A DNA stretch of 64,000 nucleotides from NCBI RefSeq assembly GCF_002288925.2, contig NW_022098045.1:7429531-7493530 (forward strand), read 5' to 3'. Within the stretch, counting starts at the first letter, position 1. Each line of letters opens with the position of its first letter. The position numbers and the translations under genes are program-made. The notes beneath the pieces were generated by a model. That model was not told the origin of the DNA. It saw only the letters and a list, made by a program, of their open reading frames with translations, and did not search any database. The stretch is from Delphinapterus leucas. Its lineage: Eukaryota; Chordata; Mammalia; Artiodactyla; Monodontidae. Below, in pieces: positions 46,039 through 58,021 of this stretch.

Positions 46039-46053
46039 ACTCAATTATCTTTT

Positions 46054-47795
46054 AAGGAGATTTAAGCTTAAAAAAAATCATATATTTACCAACATAATTA
46101 TTGTTACTTGTGCTCTTCATTGTGTTGTGTGGATCCACATTTCAGTTATCGCGTTCCTTCTACCTGTAAGATTTCCCCCAATATTTCTTGTAGTGTGGTC
46201 TGTTGGAAATGAATTTTTACAACATTTGAACATCTGAAAAGTATTTCATCTACTATTTAAAGATATTTTCTCTGGATATAGAATTCTTATTAACTTTTTT
46301 TTTCTTAAATTTCAGTGCCTTGAAACTGTTGCTCCGCCCTCTTCTCTCTTGTGTTGTTTCAGGTGTGAACTTCACTGTCAAACTTATTTTTTAAATGTCT
46401 GTTTTTCTCTCACTGTCTTTAAGATTTTTTTTTCTTTATCAATGGTTTTGGTCAGTTTTATGATGATATGACTTGGTGTAGTTTTCTTATTTTCTGTGCT
46501 TGGGACTCATTGAGCTACTTGGGTCTGTGGGTTTATGGATTTTATCAAATTTGGAAAACTTTGGGCCATTATTTCTATAAATATGTTTTATTTTTCCTCT
46601 CTTCTCTGCTTTAGGGACTCCAATTACATATATTGGCATTCACTGCTCTACTCATTATTATAATTATTTTCTCTTTCTGTGATTCATTTTAGATAGTTTC
46701 TATTGCTATGTCTTCAAGTTTACTAATCTTTTCTTCTCCATTATTTAATCTATTAATCCATCTATTGTATTTTTCACCTCACATATTGTAGTTTTCATCC
46801 CTAGAAGTTCAATTGGATTTTTAAAAATATAAACTTAGCTTTTTGAACACATGGGATACAGTTAGAATAACTTAATTTCATCTTCCGCTAATTCTAGCAT
46901 CTGTGTCAGTTCTGGTTCAATTTTGACTGATTAATTTTTCTCCTCATTATGGCTTGTATTTCTCTGCTTCTTTGCATGCTTGATAATTTTTGATTAGGTG
47001 CCAAACATTGTAAACTTTACCTGGTTGGATTGCTGGTTATTTTTGTGTTCCTAAAGACCTTGAGCGTTGTCTTGGGACGCAGTTAAGTTACATGGAAACA
47101 ATTTGATTCTTTTGGGTCTTGCCTTTAAGATTTGTTAGGTGGAACAGGACAGTGTTTAATGTGGGGCTAATTATTCCCCTTACCTGTGATGAGATCCTTC
47201 AGTGTACTTTATCCAAGGCCCATGAAAAATGAGCTTTTCATGGCTGGTGGAAATAGTCCGTGTTCCCAGTTGTGGGTAAATACTGGGTATTGTCATCATT
47301 AGTCTTTTCATATGCATCTCTCCCCAGTCTCATGTAGTTTCCTCACACACATGCACTGATCAGTACTGAACTGAATACTCAAAAGGGATACTCTGAAAGT
47401 CTCCAGAGTTCTCTTCCTGTACAACTCTTTTCTTTCCAGTACCATATCCTGCGTGGTCTAGCTGCCTTTGTCTCTCTGGATGCTCAGCTTTATCTCCTCA
47501 CTACGGGGTTTCCACTGGGCTCCACCTGGGTTTCCCTTTCTAGTGCTGTGGCCTCAATACTCTCTCAAGGCAATAGGCTAGGGAAGTCATAATAATCATG
47601 CTATTTGTTTCTTGCCTCTTAGAGATCACTGTCCCTCATGGACTGATATTCAGCATCTTATAAACTGCTGTTATGTAATTTTTGACTTATGTGAAATGTC
47701 TCATATATTTTGTCCATTTTTTAATTGTTTCAAATGATAAATGAAGATAAATCTAGTCTCTGTTACTCCATCATTGTAAGAGTGGAAGTCCACTG
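46054..47795 (-). mobile_element. Ancient L1, ORF1 and 5' part (right of GK2)
   Basis: Resumes the reversed L1 at the ORF1-ORF2 spacer: 'aaaaatcatatatttaccaa', 'ctcttcattgtgttgtgtgg', 'ttcttgtagtgtggtctgtt', then ORF1 ('cattatttctataaatatgt') and the 5' UTR ending around 'tctgttactccatcattgta'. It continues where the segment ending at 43024 stops, in the same orientation, so the two are read as one L1 split by GK2. Confidence 0.75.
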
Positions 47796-49319
47796 AATAG
47801 AAGCTTAAATTTTCAGATTGATTGTAAAGTTGGTGAATAAATATTTGTCTACTCATTAATTTTAATTCATGAAATGTCCAATCAGTGAACGGCAATTTTC
47901 TGCATTAGGCCATAGGCTATACTTCTAAGTTAGCTCAAGGATGCAGCTCATTTATTCTTAGTGAAACCAACAGAATGAGATAGAAAATACCATAAAAATC
48001 AACAATATTGTTCTTTTACTTTTTTAACTGGATCATATTTTCCTTTTAAGTAAACTTTTTAAAGGAAGTCAGAAAAACAAAATTAGCAACCAGATTTAAT
48101 TTGAATATTAGGGGACTGAAATCATCAGGAGATGGTACAGATTTTCCTGATATCTTTGTTAAGTTTTAAAATTCAACCAGAGATTTCCTAAGCAAACATT
48201 TAGAGGCAACACTTACCAGTATGCCTGTTTACCATACTATGTTTTAATTCTCATGAAACATTAAAAAAATTAAAAAAATTTTTTTCTTCCCAAGTATTTG
48301 GCAGTAGTAAACATTCTATGTACAGATTATTCAATAAAAAGATTTGACCTAAAGTTTGTTTTCTACTTTCCCTCTCCCCTGCCACCCCAGTATATACACA
48401 CAAATGTCCCAATCATATTAGTTTTTGAGCCTAGAGATACTTTAAGCATTTTGTTTTTAATACAAGTAACATACATAAAGTCATCAGTTCTGTTTATAAA
48501 GAACTCGTTTACATACTAGTTCCACTGTGAGTAAGTTGTAGCCGATAAATAATCAGATAATAATTGTCTCAATTTAGTTTAGAAAGGAAAGTTGACGAGA
48601 TTGATTTAACTTTCTTAGAGTAATTACAAACTATTGATGGATTTAACCAAAACTGACTAGCAATGCTTTTTTTATTTGTTTGTTTGTTTAAGCTAAGAAG
48701 CTTAAACTAACTCTACTATTTTTATATTATAGAAATTAAAAAACATTAACACTTTTGATTGTTAGTCTCTAATAGCCTCCTTATATTTTAATTTAAGCAC
48801 CTCTGAAATAATCATTGGTACTACCTTATTTTTGAAGGCATTGTACTTTACAAGGAAATTATTTCATTTGTGTCATATTCCATACAAATGCAAATCCTTT
48901 AACGATGGTCATACTATTCAGAATAGTTCCCCAAATCAGATATTTCTTCAAAAAGTCTTTTAGTAGAAGATTGCTAAAATTAGAGTTGTTAAATGAATTG
49001 ACTTTCTATTATTACTTATTTACCTTTAAGGTCACTCTTCTATAGTGCAGTTACTTCTTAATATAAAATCTTTTAAATGATGTCCACACTGTAAAGTTCA
49101 AAATTTAATTGTTCATTCAGTAATTTGACAGATATGCTTTGAGAGGTTGCTATATATAGGCTCTATTTTAGACAATAATATAGCGACGCATGAAACATTC
49201 TTCCTGCACTTATTATAACATCTAAGTTAAGAACAATCCCAACTACTTGTCTATATTGGCATATCTTCCTTTGCGCATCTTGTTTTAGAGAGCCATTCAT
49301 TTAATTATTATTTTCCCCC
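47796..49319. other. Unassigned AT-rich DNA
   Basis: No gene or repeat recognised; a (TTTG) run lies near 48672-48690. Confidence 0.3.
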
Positions 49320-49465
49320 TGTCAAGCCCACTAAATTATAAGTTCAATGAGGGCAGGTATTTTGGCTGTTTTATGCAATCTTGCATCTTCAGCATTTAGA
49401 ACAGTGCCTGACTCTAAGCAAAAACTCAAGAAATATATATTGAATGAATTAATGAGCACCACTAT
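49320..49465 (+). repeat. L2 LINE 3' end
   Basis: Forward L2 terminus: 'ataagttcaatgagggcagg', 'tcttgcatcttcagcattta', 'gaacagtgcctgactctaag', 'aagaaatatatattgaatga'. Confidence 0.65.
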
Positions 49466-49942
49466 ATATGGTTCTCACTGTAACTAATTATCATAAAGTC
49501 AATTTTAATTTTCATTGCTCGATGGGCTATTGATTATTCATTTTACAATCTAATATAATAAGGTAGATTGATGAATAGATAAAAAGACGGATAAATGAAA
49601 AGATATATAGTAAAATTAGTATCGTAAAATATTAATTGTAGAATCTGTGTGGTAGATAAAATGGTGTTGGTTCTTTCAATTTTTCTATGTTTGCAAATTT
49701 TTATAACAAAATATTGGGAAAATGTAATGCAAAAAAAAGCTGCAAAACAGTTAATAGAGATCTATTTCATACAGGTTCTTTTGTTTGTTTGGAGGAATAG
49801 TTGAAAGGAATAAAAGAGTCAATGCCAAGTTTATGTAAATTTGAGAGATTCTTTGGTGGCATAATCTACTCATAGTTGTTCATCCCAAGAAAACCATTAA
49901 TTGTGAATCATTTTTGTTAAGGTATTTGTACTTTTATTGTAG

Positions 49943-50493
49943 GAATTTTCTTCTGCTTTTTATAAACCCTTGTAAGTCTTAGGAAGCCAGCTGCAGGTTT
50001 AACCCATTGTTTGGCTTTTAACAAGAAATATGAGGCATTCAGGAAGGCTGCTACTCTTTTCAGTCTCTAATGAGTGGGAATCAATTTTGAAAGTTTTGAT
50101 TTCACCAAATTTGCACATACCTTGTCTTGAATTTGAGAGTGTGCACCCTGATGGTAAGGGCACTGAATTATATAGTTTGTGGCTAGGAAGTTTAACTTTT
50201 TTTAGATTGTGTCATAACCAATGCATCATCACAGTTGGTAATCTTCAAAACGCTGATGCATTTTTCTACATGCTGTTCCCCAATGTGCTGGACCAGCTGT
50301 TGAGAGCCATGCCCTCCAATTGCCTGGAAGACCTCTTCTTGGACCACAAATCACCTAACATACTATCCCTCTTTGTTCTAATAAAGAAGGGAAAAATTAA
50401 AGCGAGCTACCGTGGTTTATTACTCACGTTTTCTCTGTTAAGCGCAGGCTGTGGGAGTCACTGCATTCACATCAGGAGGCCTTGGCATTCTGG
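49943..50493 (+). other. Open reading frame (155 codons) between splice-like sites; unidentified
   Basis: The frame 50030-50497 is long for this AT-rich background. It starts 'MRHSGRLLLFSVSNEWESIL' and contains a Cys-rich stretch (residues near 60-66, 97, 139-144), but resembles no family I know. Upstream, 49931-49942 reads cttttattgtag, a good splice acceptor. The stop codon overlaps ggtaagc at 50493-50499, a near-consensus donor. An AATAAA-like 'aataaagaaggg' also lies inside (about 50379). No start context or repeat homology settles what it is; it may be chance, an lncRNA exon or an old retrocopy. Confidence 0.25.
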
Positions 50494-50579
50494 GTAAGCA
50501 CTCATAACAGACAGGCCAATGAGTTTCATATTCACAGCTATGAAAGTGATTGTATGAATGATTGAATCTTGAAATTTTT

Positions 50580-51190
50580 GACTGTGTGCGTGTGTGTTCT
50601 TTGTCATTTTTCCAGTGAAAATTGCCCTGACATTGATCTCAATGTTAATGTATTCCTGCTTACATTTGACTTTGGAATATGTTATGGCTAATTATCATTA
50701 CACAGAATAAAAGAGCAGAACCCTGAGTGAGGTGCTTGGGTTTAGGGACAAAGGGAGGCCTATTCAGCATCCTGGCTCTAGGCCCAACAATTGTAATCGA
50801 ACATCTTGAAACTGGTGGGACCTCTGCATCGGTTTTTTTGCTTTTTCTCCCTCACTTTTTGAAGGGGGGTAGAGGAAGAGGGTTAAGGGTTTGAAGGGCT
50901 GAAATTTCCCCTTGAACATGATGTCAATATGTTGGCATGTCTCCTTTTATTAAGATGCCATCCAACTGATAACAAGTCCTGCTGTGTTTTACCAACATAA
51001 AAAATTAGACTGGAGACCGAGGAGCGGCAGGTGGCTTTTGGCACCAAGAAATAATCACACTTGATGTGGAAAGTAAAGTAAAAGGAGCCATCTGTTCACT
51101 GCAGGAGGACGTGAAAAATCACATTAACATATTGTCACTAACATCGTGAAATACACAGTTAATAATAAATTTAGTTATCATGGTAAGTCG
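50580..51190. other. Non-repeat DNA with regulatory texture
   Basis: No coding frame. Contains 'ggctaattatcattacacag' and a purine-rich stretch (50860-50905), then 'ctgataacaagtcctgctgt' and 'gaaataatcacacttgatgt'. The mixed composition and homeodomain-like words suggest conserved non-coding DNA, but this cannot be shown without alignment. Confidence 0.3.
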
Positions 51191-51291
51191 TGTTGGATAC
51201 TTACTCTGAAAATGTAGAATGTGAAAATGCTCTGTCTTACCCACCCCATCTTTTTTTCTTTACTTTTTGGAAAAAATACCCATTACATCTT

Positions 51292-51292
<1 letters not shown>

Positions 51293-51335
<43 letters not shown>
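51293..51335. repeat. (TG)n microsatellite
   Basis: About 21 uninterrupted TG units. Confidence 0.95.
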
Positions 51336-51336
<1 letters not shown>

Positions 51337-52164
51337 TGGAGTTGGGGGGAGGAAAGTGTTTCATTTGAAAGCCTAGCTATTGTTCATTATTGCTGACTAA
51401 GTGAGCAAAATAATCTCTCATGCAGATCGAATGAATAACTTATTTGATTCTGCCACTTATTATCTATCATGTTCCTCTATAGCTTGTTACCTGGATGGAA
51501 AAAAAGAGATGTAGGCAATAAAAAGGTGGTTTTGATGATGTCCCTTGCACAAGACCCAGAGCTTGCAAACCCTTCTGTGACAGGCTCAGAGGTGGCAGAG
51601 TGCTGCCCGAGAGGAGAATCAGAGGCTGTGACCTTTTCTTGAATGTCTAATGGGCATCTCACTCTGCCTTTAGTCAGTAAACTGTTCTGATGTGTACTGT
51701 CATGTGTGATGCCTGCACATACTTTACAAGAGAACAAACGTGTTAAAGCATCAGGATGGGAAAGTTTTCTTGCACTTGTTTTTGGTGCATGTGTTGTTTA
51801 CATATGTCAATAAAATAAAGAAGCTACAGAGGCTGGAGATCAAACTAAACTTGGGAAAATCGGGGTTATTGTTGCTGAGTCATTGTTAGAGCCATGTTTA
51901 CACACCTTTTGCTGTAACAGTGCGCTATCTAGTTTCTTGCAGTCATTGTTCACTATCACTACAAATCTGTGACTCAAATCCAGATCATTAGTAGTATTAT
52001 TAATATCAAAATCTCAGTCTCACTATTTACAAAATTACAGTTGTCATACAATAGAATTCTAATAAATAACTTGACCAAGCGTTATTCCCCAGTTATGGTT
52101 GTTGATCTATATCCAGTCATTATCACATTTGCTAGAAAGTGGCAATATATAGATAACTTCAAGA
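51336..52164. other. Unassigned DNA
   Basis: No repeat or gene recognised. Confidence 0.3.
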
Positions 52165-52345
52165 GTATGTGCATGTAATCGTGTAAAGAGCATTAGAATA
52201 AAAATCTGGATTTTAGCTCCAGCCCTGACTAACTAGCTTTATGATATTTAGCAAGTCCAGTTATCTCCCGGACCCGTTTTTCTTAGGGGTAAAATTTAGG
52301 TACTCTCTAAAGGAACTTGTCCCTTCTAAAATGTAAAGATTTTTA
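52165..52345 (+). repeat. MIR SINE
   Basis: Forward MIR: 'gtaaagagcattagaataaa', 'tggattttagctccagccct', 'gactaactagctttatgata', 'gcaagtccagttatctcccg', diverging afterwards. Confidence 0.55.
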
Positions 52346-52639
52346 GAAAATGTTGTCCAGTGAAACTTGATATTTATTTTAAGTTAATAGAGGGAAAATG
52401 GTGTGCAATGAGCAGTCATTTTTGGTCATACATATTTACTCATAAAACCTGAATGACCCTGGAAGATAATACGTGAGTTTGGGTTGCTACCTTTCATTCA
52501 TCAGTTTGTGATGGCATTTGGAGAGAGATCTGTTTTGTTGGGAACGAGGTGGTGGTGGACTTTTCTTCTGTTACATGTGTGACATTCTGTCACTAAGGGT
52601 AAATGTTATCATATCTTCCTGACTTCGGTGCAGACTCTG

Positions 52640-53090
52640 CCACCTCACTCAAGTCATCACTTTGTCTCATGAATAGAGACTTTTTTATTCTTTAGAACGT
52701 TTCTTAAAAATAATACAGTTTCTGTTATTTCAGTTAGATTATCTGGATGCAGAATCCACTTAATTTTCTCCACTGGTCTTGGATCATATGGTGGTTCACC
52801 TTCCTGGATGTCCTTCCTTCTCTGTTATACAATCTACCAAAATGTCAGCTCATGTTTCTTCTTCATGGAAACCTTTCCTGACCTCTTAACCTTAGTTTAA
52901 TCCCATTGTACCTTATACCTCCCTTTTTCTAACCGTCATTGCACTTGAATTAATTGTTTGGTGTATGCCATCTCTGCTGGACTATAACCCTCGTGAAGGC
53001 AACCCCCTGTCTCTTTGTCATGGTCACCAATAATGCCAGGCATATAAACCATTTAATAAGTATCATTTTATTGATTGATAGTTGGTTACT
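52640..53090 (+). repeat. L2 LINE 3' region
   Basis: Forward L2: 'aaaatgtcagctcatgtttc', 'ggaaacctttcctgacctct', 'aaccgtcattgcacttgaat', 'ctataaccctcgtgaaggca', 'atgccaggcatataaaccat'. The order matches the L2 end without the final TGAA repeats. Confidence 0.55.
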
Positions 53091-54534
53091 CAAACCAACT
53101 GTCAGGTTTTATCAGGTTTCAGAGAAAATAGAATGGGTCTTTGGCATTGGCATTATTCTACATTTATCCTGAAAGTCTCTGATGAACTTTAGGGTACTAT
53201 TCCAGGGGTTATCATTCCTATAGAGGCACAGATAGAACTAGACACCATTTTAGGGTTCTTCTGGAGCAATTAGAATGTCTAAGGGACATCCTAGCATGGA
53301 CATCAAAATAGTTCATGGCTCTTCCAAGGCTCTTGGATTCATTTTTATAATAGCCTGAAAATATATTATCAAAAAGTTGAACAATGTACTTAATAAATCG
53401 TCAGCTGGTCCTGGGGCTGATCCAAGAGTCGGAATCTACCAAAGCATTTAAGTCTTACATGGACAAACTATTCTTCAGTAGACTGGAATCCATCATTGAA
53501 CTAAAGTTTACTCAGCTTGGGGGAAACATGTAAGTTTAATTTTATGGAGATGCAAACTGGCAAAGGAATATATTTTATAATATGAAGTAGGAACTATATA
53601 TCTCTTCATGTGTTACTTTGCTATAAAGTTTAGAATGAAATGAATTTGCCATCAAATTAAGTGTGATTTGAAATGATAAAATGAGTTACTGTGTTCTCCC
53701 CAAAGTTATTGTCAGAACTGTTATATAAATAGAGTCACATATGTTACATGGAAAATATGTGCTTAACTCATTTTATATTTATTATTTTAATACATATGTA
53801 CTGAAACATGTTTATTAGTAATAAATAATCCCCGTAGTAGGAGACATAATTATTGCTCTATTGTTTTATTAACTGAAAATCTAGTAAAAAGCAGCCACCA
53901 GGAATGAAAATGTCTGTGGTAATCATCTAAAAAGGTAGATAAAACTAGGAAATCATCATAGTGAATGATACTTAATTATACTCTCTAGAAAGTTGCCAAA
54001 TGTTTAGACTTAGGTTGGGAATATTTTGCCACAATGCATAAAAATTACCTCAGACCCTTAGAGGCAGTCGTACAAACTGACAAGCATTTTCAGAATTGAC
54101 AGTCCCCCTTACCCAGTAGATATTTCATTCCCTGCATGCTGGGCTTCTTTGCAGTTGTTGAAAACCAAGGCAGATGGGCACTCCAGTCAGCCTGAGGGGA
54201 CAGGAATAACACACTTCAGAGCACCGGGTGCCATGAGATTCCTTCTTTTCATCAGACGGGCTAATAGACCCATGGAGGCCAGGAATTCAGTCATATCCTA
54301 GAGGGTCTTGCAGGTGGTCATCATTGAAGTGCCTGGTAGAGTTCCTGGCCGACCCCTGGTTTCACAGAGAGTGTTGAAAGTATAGCTCTTCCACTGTGAC
54401 AGCCAGGTTTCGACATGAAACAGCATATTAGAAAAACTCTGATGGTTTTGCAAGAATGGAAAACATTCAGAGGTGGATGCTGATGAAGAATTCTTGTGTT
54501 TTTCTTTTCTCCCTCTCTCTTTATTATGGTAAGA
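53091..54534. other. Unassigned DNA
   Basis: No gene or repeat recognised in 1.4 kb. Confidence 0.3.
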
Positions 54535-54800
54535 ATGCTTAACATGAGATCTCCCTTGACAGATTTTTAAGTGTAAAATGCAGTATTGTTATCTTAAGGC
54601 ACAATGTTGTATCTTAGATCTCTAGAACTTATTCATCTTGCATAACTGAAATTTTATACATGCTGATTGGCAACTCTGCATTTTCCTCTCTCCTCAGTCC
54701 CTGGCAACCACCATTCTGTTCTTTGCTTCTGTAAGTTTGTATTTGATAACTCATACTGGTGGAATCATGCAGGATTTGTCATTCTGGTATTTGTTTCTTT
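54535..54800 (-). repeat. Old L1 (L1M-type) 3' UTR fragment
   Basis: Reversed L1 3' UTR: 'atgcagtattgttatcttaa', 'tctagaacttattcatcttg', 'ccctggcaaccaccattctg', 'ggaatcatgcaggatttgtc'. Confidence 0.75.
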
Positions 54801-55069
54801 TCTGTTTCTGTTGGCTATTACCACATATCCTTAGTAATTCCATCTATCAATAAGTACCCTTTGCTCTTCTTCCTCTGAACTTCTGAGGCATGCAGTGACT
54901 CTTGATTCAGCACTATTAATTCCTTTTTAATATCTGGTAACCCTTTTTCTCTGATTACGGTGTAAGCTACCTAGGGGGACAAGATTGCTTGAGTCATTCT
55001 ATAGTCTTAGTAACGCCTTGCACATAAGAATAATAGTCTATACTTCTGCGCTTCTTTTTCCTTCCTTCA

Positions 55070-55260
55070 TTAATTCAAGACATATTTACCAAGTATCAAC
55101 TATTAAATAATTGCTAGAATAGCCTTTGGGATAAAATTGTGAACTAGACAGACACGGACCTTGTCCTTGTGAGGTTATAGTAGTGAAGCAGGCAAAAACT
55201 GAGTAAATGAAGGTAAACAAATTGCAAATTGTAATAAGTGTTAAAAGGGAATAAATGACT
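55070..55260 (-). repeat. L2 LINE fragment
   Basis: Reversed L2: 'aagacatatttaccaagtat', 'tgtgaactagacagacacgg', 'ccttgtccttgtgaggttat'. Diverged. Confidence 0.5.
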
Positions 55261-56139
55261 AAAACTGAGTATAACTGGGGGTGGGAGAGGTGACTGGATT
55301 TTCTGTTTTTCTTGCTATTTGTTTTTCCCATTTTTATCTTAGCTGCCCCCTCTTCCAAGTCAAATACTCCGAATCTCTTCTTTCAGGTAGGTGTATGTCT
55401 ACAGAATAAGAACTATGAAAGGCTAACCACTGTTATTATTTTCTTTTTCCACTACACCTCTCCTGGGTGTGTATAAGCAGATTGCCTACAAGTAAGGACA
55501 GGTCATGGCTTTTCAGTGACCAGATGCAGTATGCCTTACCAAGTACCACACATACAACAGATACTATGTACAGAATAATTCTGATTAAATTAGAATACAG
55601 AAGAAATGCTTTGCTAACACTGAAAAGTTAGACATGTTTTCAGAACAGTACTCTTATTATTAATATCCCCATTGGCATATAGTTTTTACAAGCCAAGAAC
55701 CATGCCTATAAAGTCCATAGAAGGTTTATGATGAGTGTGTACAGAAGGGAAGGATGATGGACTCTGGGAGAAAATTATTATTATTCCTTAATTGATTATC
55801 CTAGTTCAAGACTAGTTATACATGCCATTAAGCACCCTCTTACATGTCTTAATATATAGCTTTACAGTGGAAATAAACAGATACACAGGCTTACTATGTA
55901 AATTAAACTGCAGACAATTAATATGTTACCTTATAGAAGTGATAAGAAATCAAATATGGCATATGGGTTTCTGGCTAACTGAGGGAACATGATTCTTGAA
56001 TGTACGTAAATACCAGTAAATCCATCAAGTAATCTGCCTTAATATTCTGCAAAAGGTAGACCCTCGAGGGAGCTATGTTTACAAATTGAACTTCAAAAAC
56101 TAAGAGAGATGAAGAACTTAGAAGCTTAGAAATAGGTAC
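55261..56139. other. Unassigned DNA
   Basis: Nothing recognised. Confidence 0.3.
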
Positions 56140-56515
56140 TATGTTAGTTCACTGGGTCTGTCTCTAAAAAAGTACCACAGACTAGGTGGCTTAGACAACA
56201 GAAACTTATATTCTCACAATTATAAGCCTGAGATTAAGGTGTTGGCAGGGTTGTTTCCTCTGAGGTCTCTCTTCTTGGCTTATAGATGACTGTGTTCCCC
56301 TCTTTGTCTTCACATGGACTTACCTCTGTGTGTCTATGTCCTAATCTTCTCTTCTGAGGACACCAGTCAGATTGGATTAACACCCACCCATATGACTTCA
56401 TTTTACCTTAATTACATCTTTAAAGGCCCTATCTACAAATACAGTCACATTCTGATGTACTGCAGGTTAGGACTTCAACATATGAATTTGGGGGGGGGGG
56501 CACAAACCCATATCA
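56140..56515 (+). repeat. MaLR LTR (MLT1A-like)
   Basis: Best preserved MaLR LTR in the window: 'aaaagtaccacagactaggt', 'gatgactgtgttcccctctt', 'gaggacaccagtcagattgg', 'aggccctatctacaaataca', 'gtcacattctgatgtactgc', 'gacttcaacatatgaatttg', then a G-run and 'cacaaaccc'. No internal region adjoins. Confidence 0.8.
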
Positions 56516-56697
56516 GATACTAAAATAACAATTACTGAGTAAGTCAGGGCCAGGGTCTAACGAGGTAAATGAAAACCACTTCAATTATTTGCAACAGAGG
56601 GAATTTGAAGCAAGAAATTGATTTCATAGGTAATAGAAAGGTTGCAAATCCAAACGAGATAGTGAGGCAACTCAAGGATTAAAAAGTAGGAAATTCC

Positions 56698-58019
56698 TTT
56701 GTATATTCTTGCTTCCTTTGTCATAGATTAATTGACCATGGGTGTGTGGGTTTATTTCTGGGCTCTCTGTTCTGTTCCATTGATCTATGTGTCTGTTTTG
56801 GGGCTCATACCATACTGTTTTGATTACTGTAGCTTTGTAGCTTAGTCTGAAGTGAGGGAATGTGATGCCTCCAGCTTTGTTCTTCTTTCTTAAGATTGTT
56901 TTGGCCATTTGGGGGGTCTTTTGTGGTTCCATACAAATTTTAGGATTATTTGTTCTAGTTCTGTGAAAAATGCCCTTGGTATTTTGATAGGGATTGCATT
57001 GAATCTGTAGATTGCCTTGGGTGGTATGGTCATTTTAACAATATTATATCTTCCAATCTAAGAACATGGTATATCTTTCCATCTTTTTGTGTTGTCTTCA
57101 GTTTCTTTCATCAGTGCCTTATAGTTTTCCACATACAGGTCTTTTCCCTCCTTAGGTAGGTTTATTCCTAGGTATTTTCTTTTTGGTGCAATGGTAAATG
57201 AGATTGTTTCCTTAATTTCTCTTTTTGATATTTCATTGTTAGTGTATAGAAATGCAACAGATTTCTGCATATTAGTTTTGTATCCTGCAACTTTATTGAA
57301 TTCACTGATGAGCTCTAGTAGCTTTCTGGTGGCATCTTTAGGACTTTCTGTATATAGTATCATGTCATCTGCAACCAGTGACAGTTTTAATTCTTCCTTT
57401 TCAATTTGGATTCCTTTTATTTCTTCTCTGATTGCTGTGGCTAGAACTTCCAAAACTATGTTGAATAAAAGTGGTGAAAGTGGGCACCCTTGTCTTGTTC
57501 CTGGTCTAGAGGGAATGCTTTCAGCTTTTTATCCTTGAGTATTTTGTTAGCTGTGGGTTTGTCATATATGGTCTTTATGTTGAGGTATGTTCCCTCTATG
57601 CCCACTTTTTGGAGAGTTTTTTTTTTATCATAAATGGACATTGAATTTTGTCAAAAGCCTTTTCTGCAAGTACTGGAAAGATCGTATGGTTTTTGTTCTC
57701 AATTTGTTAATGTGGTGTATCACATTGATTGACTTGCAGATATTGAAAAATCCTTGCATCCCTGGGGTAAATTCCAGTTGATCAAGGTGTATGATCCTTT
57801 TAATGTATTGTTGGATGTGGTTTGCTAATATTTTGTTGAGGATTTTTACATCTATATTCATCAGTGATATTGTCCTGTAATTTTGTGTGTGTGTGTGATA
57901 TCTTTGTCTGGTTTTGGTATCAGGATAATGCTGGCCTCATAGAATGAGTTCAGGAGTGTTCCTCTCTCTGCAATTTTTTTGAATAGTTTGAGAAGTATAG
58001 GTATTAACTATTTTCTAAA
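56698..58019 (-). mobile_element. L1, inverted 5' segment (ORF2 reverse transcriptase)
   Basis: L1 ORF2 on the minus strand, in pieces: 57628-57861 and 57456-57641 (upstream reverse transcriptase), then 57058-57453, which contains '[20 protein letters not shown]' (the FADD-type active site with Val for Phe), then 56672-56932 ('[20 protein letters not shown]'). At 58019/58022 the L1 sequence flips to the plus strand. The coding content here lies just upstream of where the plus segment starts. A short (TG)n interrupts near 57884-57897. Confidence 0.85.
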
Positions 58020-58021
58020 AT

